NCBI GenBank assembly: GCA_034667465.1
Contig: JAXDJV010000002.1
Location: 434,001-498,000 of the forward strand
DNA from: JAOBAU01 sp034667465
Lineage (GTDB): Bacteria; Acidobacteriota; Thermoanaerobaculia; Gp7-AA8
DNA length: 64,000 nt
Reading direction: 5' to 3'
The notes under the pieces were generated by a model. The model was not told where the DNA came from, searched no databases, and worked only from the letters and a program-made list of their open reading frames with translations. Positions 1 through 8,188 of this stretch are shown here, in pieces; positions within the stretch are counted from its first letter, which is position 1, and each line of letters opens with the position of its first letter. A program made the translations under genes and the position numbers.

Positions 1-748
1 CGTCAAACTCGATTCGATACCCGAGCTCGTCCGGTATGCAAAAACCGAACACAATGGTTGAATCGTGGCGCAACGCCATCTTCGCCGGCGCCGGAGTCGT
101 CCACGCCGGACGGCCGAGAAACGGCACGCGAACCCCTTCGCGCGGCAGCACCGCCTGATCGGGGAGCAGCACGATCACGGCATTGTCGGCCAGCCCCTGC
201 ATGAGCGGACGGGCGGCCTTCCGCCGATCGATGACTTCCGCGCCGGTCGTCGCGCGGAAGCGGGCGAGGTCGCGCTCGAGCAGCTCGTTGTCGAGCGGGC
301 GCGCAACCGTTCGGACGTTATCGATGCGCGAAAGGAGCACGAGCCCCGCCACCTCCCAGCCGCCGTAATGTGCGCTGATCAGCACCGTACCGTTGCCGCG
401 CGCGATCGCGTCAGTAACCACTTCCATATTCACGAAGACGCAGCGCTTCGCGATCTCTTCGAGAGGAAGCTGCTGCACGCGCAGGTAGCCGAGGACTTCG
501 CGGCCGAAGTGACGCCAGCATTCGTTGAGCGTGGCGCGGAGTGAGGCTTCATCGCGATCGGGAAACGTCGCGCGTAGATTCGTCATCGCCAGCCGGTCGC
601 GCTTCCGAAGCACGCGACGGGCGAGCGAGCCGAGATGTCCTCCCCATCGACGGACGCGCTCCTCCGACGCGGCGCGCACGAGAGCGGCGACGCCGCGATA
701 GAGCACGTACTCGACGCGCTGAACGAAACGACTCTTCTTTCTGCTCAT
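1..748 (-). CDS. Lipid A late acyltransferase-like protein (LpxL/HtrB family), 3' part beyond window
   Basis: Membrane-associated acyltransferase of the LpxL/LpxM family, expected to add a secondary acyl chain to a lipid A precursor at the inner membrane. Reading leftward from an ATG at 748, 249 codons are visible and the frame is still open at base 1, so the gene is cut by the window. The HX4E catalytic motif is seen as HYGGWE, and a later DQAVLPREGVRVPFLG stretch is typical of the family. Its ATG overlaps the lpxK stop (ATGA), so it is the third gene of a waaA-lpxK-lpxL operon. The family and step are fairly certain; which acyl position it modifies cannot be told. Confidence 0.88.
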   Translation of the reverse strand, partial: MSRKKSRFVQRVEYVLYRGVAALVRAASEERVRRWGGHLGSLARRVLRKRDRLAMTNLRATFPDRDEASLRATLNECWRHFGREVLGYLRVQQLPLEEIAKRCVFVNMEVVTDAIARGNGTVLISAHYGGWEVAGLVLLSRIDNVRTVARPLDNELLERDLARFRATTGAEVIDRRKAARPLMQGLADNAVIVLLPDQAVLPREGVRVPFLGRPAWTTPAPAKMALRHDSTIVFGFCIPDELGYRIEFD

Positions 749-1584
749 TTCCTGCCGCGGGCCGCAGCCACGATCCGCGCGAGATCGGCCGCGTCGAAGA
801 CCAGTTCAACGCTGACGGCAATCATAGATTCGTCGTCGATCTTCACCGCATCCTTTTCAGTCGTGGCAATTCGCTCCGCTCCCGCCTCCGCGGCCGCTCG
901 TTTGATCTCTTCGACGTCGCGAGGTGTGTATCGGTAATGGTCGGGAAACGAACGGGTCGCGACGACGTCGACGCCGAGGTTGCGAAGCATCGTGAAGAAC
1001 TGCTCGTTGTCGGCCAGTCCCGAGAAGGCGAAGACGCGATGTCCGACGAGCGATTCGTAGCCGGACGGTCGCAAACGGCGCTGCAGGATCACGCCGGCGT
1101 CGCGCAGCGCGGAACGTCCTTCGCGATACCAGCGCGCGTTCGGCACATCGATGACGACGTCGAGATCGCGGTGCAGCTGCAGGTGTTGAAAACCGTCGTC
1201 CAATAGATAAACGTCACAATTTACGGGTGCACCGTTTTCGTGCCGCTTTGAGCCTACGATTACGTTCGCTTTCGGTACAGCTTTATGAATGACAAGCGGC
1301 TCATCTCCAAAGCGCGCGGCGTCGAAACTGTCGACGACACCACCTTCGCCGGTGCGGCCGTAACCGCGCGTCAGCACCGCCACATCGAGCCCCTCGGCGA
1401 CCAGCGCGCGGGCGATCGCGATCACGGCCGGCGTCTTTCCGCTGCCGCCGATGGCGATGTTTCCGACGGAGATCACCGGCTTCGGCAGACGCTTCGCTTT
1501 CAGCACTCCGGCGCGATAGAGCGCGCGCCGCGCGCGGTTGATCCCGCGGTAGAGCAGCTCGAACGGTTTGAGCAGGAACGTCAC
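745..1584 (-). CDS. lpxK: Tetraacyldisaccharide 4'-kinase LpxK
   Basis: Phosphorylates the 4' position of the lipid A disaccharide precursor using ATP, on the cytoplasmic face of the inner membrane. The Walker A loop GNIAIGGSGKTP lies at about residues 42-53 and is followed by LTRGYGR; DDGFQH, another family hallmark, lies near residue 128. At 279 aa it is shorter than the usual 320-340 aa, but all core motifs are present. The start overlaps the waaA stop by four bases and the stop overlaps the next start by four bases, which argues for translational coupling in the lipid A/Kdo operon. Confidence 0.93.
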   Translation of the reverse strand: MTFLLKPFELLYRGINRARRALYRAGVLKAKRLPKPVISVGNIAIGGSGKTPAVIAIARALVAEGLDVAVLTRGYGRTGEGGVVDSFDAARFGDEPLVIHKAVPKANVIVGSKRHENGAPVNCDVYLLDDGFQHLQLHRDLDVVIDVPNARWYREGRSALRDAGVILQRRLRPSGYESLVGHRVFAFSGLADNEQFFTMLRNLGVDVVATRSFPDHYRYTPRDVEEIKRAAAEAGAERIATTEKDAVKIDDESMIAVSVELVFDAADLARIVAAARGRK

Positions 1585-2876
1585 GACAGCAACTCGACGA
1601 TTCGGCGCGCCGTCAGTTCCGACGCGCCGCGGTTCTGCAACACCGTCTCTTTCGCGCGCGCACCGATCGCGGCGCGCGCCGCTTCGTCATCGAACATCCG
1701 TCCTGCGAACGCGAAGAGCTCCGCAGGCGAGGACACCTCGACCGCCGCGTCGTTCCGAAGGAACACCGATGCGATCTCGCGAAAGTTGTGCATCGACGGC
1801 CCGAACGACACCGCGATTCCTGACGCAGCCGGCTCGATCGGATTGTGACCGCCGACCGTTCCGCCGAGGCTGCCGCCGATGAAGGCGGCTGTTGCGTAGC
1901 GGTAGATCTTCGCCAGCTCGCCGAAGGAATCGAGGAGGAGGAGGGAAGGCGGTGTGGCCGCGGGCGATTCGCCCGCCGGGCCGGCGAGAGCGCCGGCCCC
2001 CATACTCATCTCGCTCCGCCGCACGAACGCGATCTCTGTCGTCGTCAGCAGCGACGCGACGAACTCGAATCGCTCCGCCTTGCGCGGCGCGACGATCGCA
2101 AACGCATTGCGCTCTTTCAGGAATCGCTCGAGCTCCGGCAGCAGCGCTTCGTCTTCTCCTTCGGTGGTTGAGCCGAGGATGAGAACCTTGCGTCCGGCGA
2201 TGAGTGACTCGAGCTGTGGCGCGATCGCGAGCGGCGACTCGTCGGGAACGTAGTCGAACTTCACGTTGCCGCTGGTCTCGACGATCTCCGCCGGCGCGCC
2301 GATGGCGATGAATCGCGCGCGGTCGGTCTCCTCGCGCGCGAGGATGCGCGTGTAATTGCGGAGGATCGGCGCGAGGACGAAGCGAAAGGCGCGATAGCGC
2401 GGAAACGAACGATCGGAGATCCGTCCGTTCGCGAGCAGCAACTTCAATCCGCGCGCACGAGCGAGACGAGTCACGTTCGGCCAGATCTCCGTCTCCATCG
2501 TCGCGAAAACGCGTGGCCGGTGATGGGCGAGAAAACGTTGAACGGTGAACGCGAAGTCGAACGGAAAGTAGGTGACGGTCGCGTCGGGAAAAAGCCGCCG
2601 AGCCTGAGCCTGTCCCGTCACCGTCGTCGTCGTGATGACCAGCGATGTTCGCGGACGAAGCCGCCGAATCTCGTCGACGACCGGCCTCGCAGCGAGCGTC
2701 TCCCCGACTGACACCGCGTGCAGCCAGAGATCGTGATTGCGGTCGTGACTGCGATAGAACCCCATCCTCTCCGCGAAGTTCTCGAGGTACTTGCCGCGCA
2801 GCACGCCGAGAAGGAGGAAGAAAGGAAGCGCGAGCACGAACACGAGGTACAGAACGACCTCGTAGACGACAAACAT
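1581..2876 (-). CDS. waaA: 3-deoxy-D-manno-octulosonic acid transferase (Kdo transferase)
   Basis: Transfers Kdo from CMP-Kdo to lipid IVA or an equivalent precursor. A hydrophobic N-terminal anchor (about residues 3-26) precedes a GT-B fold with FAERMGFY, the nucleotide-sugar region FIGGSLGGTVGGHN and the HNPIEPA motif; 431 aa is normal for WaaA. It is the first gene of the minus-strand lipid A operon and is divergent from hflX, with about 115 bases between them for promoters. A short segment near residues 293-312 containing AGESPAATP is not expected in the family and is encoded by a GC-rich palindrome also found in the EgtB-like gene at 59964-60000. Confidence 0.93.
   Translation of the reverse strand: MFVVYEVVLYLVFVLALPFFLLLGVLRGKYLENFAERMGFYRSHDRNHDLWLHAVSVGETLAARPVVDEIRRLRPRTSLVITTTTVTGQAQARRLFPDATVTYFPFDFAFTVQRFLAHHRPRVFATMETEIWPNVTRLARARGLKLLLANGRISDRSFPRYRAFRFVLAPILRNYTRILAREETDRARFIAIGAPAEIVETSGNVKFDYVPDESPLAIAPQLESLIAGRKVLILGSTTEGEDEALLPELERFLKERNAFAIVAPRKAERFEFVASLLTTTEIAFVRRSEMSMGAGALAGPAGESPAATPPSLLLLDSFGELAKIYRYATAAFIGGSLGGTVGGHNPIEPAASGIAVSFGPSMHNFREIASVFLRNDAAVEVSSPAELFAFAGRMFDDEAARAAIGARAKETVLQNRGASELTARRIVELLS
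1950..1998. repeat. GC-rich palindromic element inside waaA
   Basis: The core at 1960-1976 is a near-perfect palindrome (GCGGGCGATTCGCCCGC), flanked by a second small inverted repeat of GCCGGC type. Read on the minus strand it adds a Gly/Ala/Pro-rich peptide to WaaA without breaking the frame. The same core plus the flank GCCACACCG recurs in the EgtB-like gene near 59973-60000, with 26 of 28 bases identical across core and flank. Confidence 0.7.
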
Positions 2877-2990
2877 CGGCGGATGATAGCGCGCCGCCGG
2901 GCACGGCCCGGTTCGCTGGTTGGCATAGCCTTCACGCCGTGGTTCCGGTGCCGCGGCACGACTCCTGTATCATTCCATCTCGACATCCAC

Positions 2991-4241
2991 GTGCTCGAAA
3001 ACGTCATTGCCGTAGGGCTGATCCTCCCCGACCTCGCGCGCTCGATCGCCGAAGAACACCTCGCCGAGCTTGCGAAACTCATCGAAAGCGCCGGCGGCGC
3101 AGTGGTCGAACAGATCGTCGCGAAGCGTCAGGCTCCCGATCCGAAAACATTCATCGGCTCCGGCAAAGCGGAAGAGCTGAAAGCGCTCGCAGCCTCGAAG
3201 AAAGTTTCACTCATCGTCTTCGACGACGATCTCTCGCCCGCGCAGGCGCGCAACCTCGAGAAGATCATCGAAAAGAAAGTCATCGATCGCAGCGGACTGA
3301 TTCTCGACATCTTCGCGCGACGTGCACGCAGCCGCGAAGCGCGAACGCAGGTCGAGCTCGCGCAGCTCGAATACCTGTTGCCGCGGCTCACGCGTGCATG
3401 GACGCACCTCGAACGCCAGGCCGGCGGCATCGGCACGCGCGGCGTCGGCGAGACGCAGCTCGAGCTCGACCGCCGCATCATCCGGACGCGCATCGCCAAA
3501 CTGAAAGACGACCTGCGCCACATCGAGAAGACGCGGCAGACGCAGCGCAAGAAACGCGGCGCCGCGTATGTCGTCGCGCTCGTCGGCTACACGAACGCCG
3601 GCAAGTCGACGCTCTTCAATCAACTGACGAAAGGCGGCGCGACGTCGGTCGACAAACTCTTCGCGACTCTTGATGCGAAGGTCCAGAAGATCGCGTACGA
3701 CATGCCACGCGAGACCGTCGTCATCGACACCGTCGGTTTCATTCGCAAGCTGCCGCATCACCTCGTCGCATCCTTCCGTTCGACGATGGAAGAAGCGGTC
3801 GCCGCCGATCTCGTCCTGCACGTCATCGATGGCAGCCATCCGCAGCACGGCTCGCAGCGCGAAGTCGGCAACACCGTGCTGCACGATCTCGGCATCGACT
3901 CCGACCGCGTCGTCGAGGTCTACAACAAGAGCGACCAGTTCGGCGACATCGAGCCGGGACGTCGCGGCGCGATCTACGTTTCCGCGCTAACCGGTGCCGG
4001 CATCGAACGGCTCGTCGAAGCGATTCGCGAACGTGAGCTGGCCGGCGGCGAAATCATGCATCTCGAGATCCCGCACGACCAGCCGCGGCTCGCCGCGCTG
4101 CTGCACGAAGTGGCCGAGGTGCATGAGCAGCGCGTTACGGATGACGCAACGATCGTGACCGCCTGGGTGCCCACCGGCGCGGTCTACAATTTCACGCCAT
4201 ATGCGGCAGCAACTTTGCTTAAGGCTGCTAAAGTAAGTTGA
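2991..4241 (+). CDS. hflX: GTPase HflX
   Basis: Ribosome-associated GTPase that binds the 50S subunit and can split stalled ribosomes after stress. An N-terminal HflX domain (with FIGSGKAEEL and VIDRSGLILDIFARRA) and a coiled region precede the G domain: G1 GYTNAGKS, G3 DTVGF, G4 NKSD. I chose the GTG at 2991, giving 416 aa starting VLENVIAVGLI, because the frame upstream runs antisense into waaA and family members begin at this point. It is monocistronic, divergent from waaA. A weak TATCAT -10-like box lies just upstream, at about 2969. Confidence 0.93.
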   Translation: MLENVIAVGLILPDLARSIAEEHLAELAKLIESAGGAVVEQIVAKRQAPDPKTFIGSGKAEELKALAASKKVSLIVFDDDLSPAQARNLEKIIEKKVIDRSGLILDIFARRARSREARTQVELAQLEYLLPRLTRAWTHLERQAGGIGTRGVGETQLELDRRIIRTRIAKLKDDLRHIEKTRQTQRKKRGAAYVVALVGYTNAGKSTLFNQLTKGGATSVDKLFATLDAKVQKIAYDMPRETVVIDTVGFIRKLPHHLVASFRSTMEEAVAADLVLHVIDGSHPQHGSQREVGNTVLHDLGIDSDRVVEVYNKSDQFGDIEPGRRGAIYVSALTGAGIERLVEAIRERELAGGEIMHLEIPHDQPRLAALLHEVAEVHEQRVTDDATIVTAWVPTGAVYNFTPYAAATLLKAAKVS

Positions 4242-4341
4242 ACGGCGCAAAAGAGATGGTAACGAACCCGACCTTCCGGCCCGGACCCAGCCTCATCCGG
4301 CTGCGCAAGCTCCCAAGTCGCAGCCAGAAAGGATGTGCCTA

Positions 4342-5688
4342 ATGAGCTCCGTCCCCGCAAACGAACCGCCTGCTGCAAATCCACCCCTTCCTTCGGCCGC
4401 GCCGCCTCTTCGCCGATCCCACCTCGAAATCTACAAAGCGAACCGCGCGCGCCTTTATCCCAACATCACCGACGAGCAGTGGAACGACTGGAAGTGGCAG
4501 CAGAAGAACCGCGTCACCACGCTCGAACAGGTCGTTGAGCTCTTCAGCGTCGACGAATTCACCGCCGCCCGCCTCGGCGACGTCGCCGAGCTCTATCGCA
4601 CCGCCATCACTCCGTACTATCTCTGTCTCATCGACTTCGACAATCCGCTCGATCCGCTGCGCGTGCAGTCCGTCCCGGCCGTCGATGAGATGCTGAATCC
4701 CGGTGAGCTCGACTGGGATCCGCTGAACGAAGAAGGCGACTCGCCGGTCACCGGCATCGTCCACCGCTATCCCGATCGCTGCCTTTTCCTCGTCACCTCG
4801 TACTGCCCGCTCTACTGCCGCTACTGCACGCGCAAACGAAAATGGGTCGACGAAGACGGCACCACCGGCCAGCGCAGGATCGAGAAGATGATCGAGTACG
4901 TCGCCGAGCATCCGGAGATCCGCGACGTCATCGTCTCCGGCGGCGATCCGCTCTCGCTCTCACTCAACTACCTCGAGAAAATCCTCGCCGGCCTGCGCGC
5001 GATCCCGCACGTCGAGATCATCCGCTTCGGCTCGCGCGTCCCGGTTTTTCTTCCGCAGCGAATCGACAACGAGTTGACCTCTTTGCTCGAGAAGTACCAC
5101 CCGATCTGGATCAACACGCACTTCAATCATCCGCACGAGATCACGCCGGAATCGGCCGCCGCATGCGATCGTCTGCTGCGCGCCGGAATCCCGGTCAACA
5201 ACCAGGCGGTGCTGCTGCGCGGCGTCAACGATTGCCCGTACACGATGCGCGAGCTCGTGCAGGGGCTGATGAAGATTCGCGTTCGTCCGTACTATCTCTA
5301 TCTCTGCGACTCCGTGATGGGAGCCGAGCATTTCCGGACGTCGGTCGGCGAAGGAATCGAGATCATCGAGTTCCTGCGCGGCCACACGTCGGGACTGGCG
5401 GTGCCGCAGTTCGTCATGGATGCGCCGGGCGGCGGCGGGAAGGTTCCGCTGATGCCGAACTACATCCTCGGCAACTACGGCGACTCGGTCGTCTATCGAA
5501 ACTTCGAAGGGGTCATCGGCCGTTACGACGACATCCCGCGCAAACCGCATCAGTGCCCCGACTGTGAAGATCGCGAATCAGCGAACGAGCGCGGAATCGC
5601 CAGGCTGCTCAACCGGACCGCCGATCGCTTCGAGCCGACCGCCGTGCGCGACACGCCAACGACCATCAAACTGAAAAAGCGCGAGTAA
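4342..5688 (+). CDS. kamA: Lysine 2,3-aminomutase (radical SAM, PLP)
   Basis: Radical SAM enzyme interconverting L-lysine and L-beta-lysine. The cluster motif CxxxCxxC is at C155, C159 and C162 (CPLYCRYC). The PLP lysine is K367 in DAPGGGGK. D323 (YLCD) and D360 (MDAP) match the two aspartates that bind the side-chain amino group in clostridial lysine aminomutase; glutamate aminomutases carry Lys and Asn there, so lysine is the likely substrate. The ATG at 4342 has AGAAAGG nine bases upstream and is preferred to the ATG at 4333, which overlaps that Shine-Dalgarno. 448 aa. Three bases separate it from the first ATP-grasp gene. Reaction confident; purpose inferred from neighbours. Confidence 0.93.
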   Translation: MSSVPANEPPAANPPLPSAAPPLRRSHLEIYKANRARLYPNITDEQWNDWKWQQKNRVTTLEQVVELFSVDEFTAARLGDVAELYRTAITPYYLCLIDFDNPLDPLRVQSVPAVDEMLNPGELDWDPLNEEGDSPVTGIVHRYPDRCLFLVTSYCPLYCRYCTRKRKWVDEDGTTGQRRIEKMIEYVAEHPEIRDVIVSGGDPLSLSLNYLEKILAGLRAIPHVEIIRFGSRVPVFLPQRIDNELTSLLEKYHPIWINTHFNHPHEITPESAAACDRLLRAGIPVNNQAVLLRGVNDCPYTMRELVQGLMKIRVRPYYLYLCDSVMGAEHFRTSVGEGIEIIEFLRGHTSGLAVPQFVMDAPGGGGKVPLMPNYILGNYGDSVVYRNFEGVIGRYDDIPRKPHQCPDCEDRESANERGIARLLNRTADRFEPTAVRDTPTTIKLKKRE

Positions 5689-5691
5689 CGT

Positions 5692-6675
5692 TTGCGCATC
5701 GGCCTCACCTACAACCTCAAACCTGAGGACGCGCCTGACGACGCGTTCGAAGAATTCGATTCGCTCGAAACGATCGAAGGGCTCGAGCGCGCGATTCGCG
5801 CAGCCGGTCACGAACCGGTGCGGCTCGGCTGGGGCGCTTCGCTCCTGGACGATCTGCCAAATGTCGATGGAGTCTTCAACATCGCCGAAGGAATCGGCGG
5901 ACGCGGACGCGAATCTCAAGCGCCGGCGCTCTGCGAAATGCTCGGCGTTCCATGCAGTGGCAGCGGACCGCTGGCGATCGGACTGACGCTCGACAAAGCG
6001 CTGGCAAAGACCGTTGCGAAAGCGCATGGAATCGCAACCGCGCCGTGGACGCTGCTGTCATCCCGAGCGTCAGCGAGGGATCCGGGCGGGCGGGGCACCG
6101 AAAGCGCGCCACCACCACCCGGATCCCTCGCTACGCTCGGGATGACATTCCCGCTCTTCGCCAAACCGGCCAACGAAGGTTCCTCGATGGGTATCACCGA
6201 ACGCTCGCTCTGCCACAACGAAGCGGAGCTGAACGAGACCGTCAACACATTGACAAAGTACGGTCCCGTCCTCGTCGAAGAGTTCCTTCCCGGCGACGAA
6301 TTCACCGTCGGCATCGTCGACGGCGAAGTGCTCGCGGTCATGCAGGTCGTGCCGCGCGAGACCACGGAACACTTCATCTACTCGCTCGAAGTGAAGCGCG
6401 ACTACACGAACCGCGTCGACTACAAACTCGTGGACGCGCCAGACGTCGCCGAAGTCGCGCTCGCGGTCTGGCGCGCGTTCGAGCTGCGCGACGTCGCCCG
6501 CGTCGACGTCCGCCGCGATCGCGACGGCGTCGCGAACTTCGTCGAGGTCAATCCGCTGCCGGGCGTCCATCCGATCAACAGCGATCTCGTCATCATGGCG
6601 AAGGCTGCCGGCTCGACGCACGAACAGCTCATCGCACGGATCGTCGCGAGCGCGGAGAGACGATGGCGCGGATAG
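5692..6675 (+). CDS. ATP-grasp ligase resembling D-Ala-D-Ala ligase, with inserted palindromic element
   Basis: ATP-grasp carboxylate-amine ligase. A pre-ATP-grasp domain ending near GIATAPW is followed by FAKPANEGSSMGI (nucleotide-binding strand and loop), LVEEFLPGDEFTVGI, and the metal-binding FVEVNPLPGVHP. It starts at a TTG (5692) three bases after kamA and is 327 aa. Residues about 122-152 are not homologous to anything expected: they are encoded by a 90-nt palindromic repeat at 6057-6146 read in frame. Placed between a lysine aminomutase and a second ATP-grasp gene, it more likely joins beta-lysine to another amino acid than makes D-Ala-D-Ala; that role is inference. Confidence 0.85.
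   Translation: MRIGLTYNLKPEDAPDDAFEEFDSLETIEGLERAIRAAGHEPVRLGWGASLLDDLPNVDGVFNIAEGIGGRGRESQAPALCEMLGVPCSGSGPLAIGLTLDKALAKTVAKAHGIATAPWTLLSSRASARDPGGRGTESAPPPPGSLATLGMTFPLFAKPANEGSSMGITERSLCHNEAELNETVNTLTKYGPVLVEEFLPGDEFTVGIVDGEVLAVMQVVPRETTEHFIYSLEVKRDYTNRVDYKLVDAPDVAEVALAVWRAFELRDVARVDVRRDRDGVANFVEVNPLPGVHPINSDLVIMAKAAGSTHEQLIARIVASAERRWRG
6057..6146. repeat. Palindromic element family 1, copy 1 (in frame inside ATP-grasp gene 1)
   Basis: A 90-nt element bounded by GTCATCCCGAGCG on the left and its exact complement CGCTCGGGATGAC on the right. The two arms, about 30 nt each, differ by a single-base indel. The spacer is GC-rich. Exactly 30 codons long, it keeps the host frame and is read as SSRASARDP and so on. 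Other copies lie at 7036, 23269 and 44323. Confidence 0.92.
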
Positions 6676-7697
6676 CGGTCGCATACAACGACGACGCCGA
6701 GCGCAAGACGCACCTCAATGAGGTGGAGCGTCTTGGCGAGATCGAAGTGATCGAGACCGCGCACGAAATCGCATCGATCCTCGGCGCGACGCTCGTTGCG
6801 GTGACAGACGTCCGCGCGGCGCTCGAAACGCTGCGCGCATTCGACGTCGTCGTCGATCTTTGCGAAGGGGTCGCCGGCAATCCGCGCTTCGAGATGCACT
6901 TCGCGCTGGCGCTGGAGATGCTCGGCATCGCGCATACGTCGTGCGATCCGATCGCGGTCGGCGTCTGCACCGACAAAGTGCTCGTGAAGCGATTGCTTGA
7001 CGCCGCGGGCCTGCCGACTCCGCGCTGGTTCGTCCGTCATCCCGAGCGTCAGCGAGGGATCCGGGCGGGCGGTGCGCGAAACATCGTGCCCCCCGCCCAC
7101 GCAGATCCCTCGCTCACGCTCGGGATGACATCCGCCTTCATCGTTAAACCATCACTCGAAGACGCAGGCATCGGCATTGACGCTTCGTCCGTCGTCCGCT
7201 CCACGACTGAGCTCGAAGCGCGCGTCCGCCATGTCGTCGAAACGTACTCGCAGCCGGCGCTCGTCGAGGAGTTCATCGACGGCCGTGAGCTGAATCAATC
7301 GCTCTTCCTCGGACGCGCGCTGCCGCCGGGCGAAGTCGTCTTCAGCGACGACCTCGCGCCGCACGAGCGCGTCGTCGGCTGGAAAGCGAAGTGGGCCTCA
7401 GGCTCCCGCGAAGATCTCGGCACCGTGAACCGCACGCCCGCCGACGTGAACGACGAAACGAAAGCGCAGCTCGCCGATCTCTGCACGCGCACCGCGACAC
7501 TCCTCGGCATCGACATGTACGCGCGCTTCGATCTGCGTCAATCGTCCGACGGCTCTCTCTACATCGTCGACATCAACTGCAATCCCGACCTCGGCAAGGG
7601 CTCCGGATTCCGCAAAGCGCTCGACGCTGCCGGAGTATCGTTTCCTGATTTCCTGAACGCACTTATCATGTCGGCGAGCACGCGCCGCCCCGCATGA
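6663..7697 (+). CDS. Second ATP-grasp ligase (Ddl-like), with inserted palindromic element
   Basis: Paralogue-like ATP-grasp protein of 344 aa. It has a Rossmann-like N-domain (RIAVAYNDD, VVDLCEGVAGNPRFE), then GLPTPRW, IVKPSLEDAGIGI, LVEEFIDGRELNQSLF and the metal-binding DINCNPDLG. The ATG at 6663 overlaps the first ligase by 13 bases, which argues for coupling. Residues about 125-156 derive from palindromic element copy 2, at the same place in the fold as in the first ligase but in a different reading frame of the element. Two ligases in series suggest two successive amide bonds, or ligases for different partners. Substrates unknown. Confidence 0.85.
   Translation: MARIAVAYNDDAERKTHLNEVERLGEIEVIETAHEIASILGATLVAVTDVRAALETLRAFDVVVDLCEGVAGNPRFEMHFALALEMLGIAHTSCDPIAVGVCTDKVLVKRLLDAAGLPTPRWFVRHPERQRGIRAGGARNIVPPAHADPSLTLGMTSAFIVKPSLEDAGIGIDASSVVRSTTELEARVRHVVETYSQPALVEEFIDGRELNQSLFLGRALPPGEVVFSDDLAPHERVVGWKAKWASGSREDLGTVNRTPADVNDETKAQLADLCTRTATLLGIDMYARFDLRQSSDGSLYIVDINCNPDLGKGSGFRKALDAAGVSFPDFLNALIMSASTRRPA
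7036..7129. repeat. Palindromic element family 1, copy 2 (in frame inside ATP-grasp gene 2)
   Basis: A 94-nt element with the same outer arms as copy 1 (GTCATCCCGAGCG at the left, CGCTCGGGATGAC at the right) and a different spacer. It is translated as RHPERQRGIRAGG and so on, a frame shifted relative to copy 1. The host frame is intact across it, so insertion plus flanking changes summed to a multiple of three. Confidence 0.92.
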
Positions 7698-8188
7698 AAA
7701 TCCGTCCCGTAGAACAGCGAGATCGCGATCGCATCCACGACATTCTCGTCGCCACGGCCCGCTTCACCGAAGAGGAAGTGCGCTGCGCGATCGAGCTCGT
7801 CGACTCCGCGCTCGAACATCCCGAGAAGGGCGACTATCACGTTCACGTGCTCGACGCGCCCGACAGCGGTCCGAAACGGATGGTGCAGGGCTACGTCTGC
7901 TTCGGCGCCACGCCGCTCACCGACGGCGTTTTCGATCTCTACTGGATCGCGGTCGATCCGAATCAGCAGGGACAGGGATTCGGCCAGCTGCTGCTGCGCT
8001 TCGTCGAGAACGAAGTGCGCCGCCAGCGCGGGCGAATGCTGCTCATCGAGACGTCGTCGAAAGAGTCATACGGGCCGACGCTTCGCTTTTATCAGCGCAG
8101 CGGCTACGACGAGATTTCGCGCATCAAGGATTTCTACAGAATCGAAGACGACAAGGTCGTGTTCTGCAAGAAGCTGACGCAGCCATGA
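7694..8188 (+). CDS. GNAT family N-acetyltransferase
   Basis: Acetyl-CoA-dependent N-acetyltransferase of 164 aa. The pyrophosphate-binding motif is QQGQGFG after LYWIAVDP, followed by the C-terminal LRFYQRSGYDEISRIKDFY strand region usual in GNAT proteins. Its ATG overlaps the stop of the second ATP-grasp gene (ATGA). In methanogens and some bacilli lysine aminomutase is paired with an acetyltransferase to make N-acetyl-beta-lysine, a compatible solute; this gene could play that part, or cap a beta-lysine peptide made by the ligases. The substrate is inferred from context only. Confidence 0.85.
   Translation: MKIRPVEQRDRDRIHDILVATARFTEEEVRCAIELVDSALEHPEKGDYHVHVLDAPDSGPKRMVQGYVCFGATPLTDGVFDLYWIAVDPNQQGQGFGQLLLRFVENEVRRQRGRMLLIETSSKESYGPTLRFYQRSGYDEISRIKDFYRIEDDKVVFCKKLTQP

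Noticed and set aside
2718..2990. A 91-codon upstream extension of hflX
   Set aside because: It runs antisense into waaA and encodes nothing like HflX; homology begins at the GTG at 2991.
5952..6662. Upstream extension of the second ATP-grasp gene
   Set aside because: It lies in another frame of the first ATP-grasp gene and is Arg-rich; the ATG at 6663 gives the proper N-terminus.
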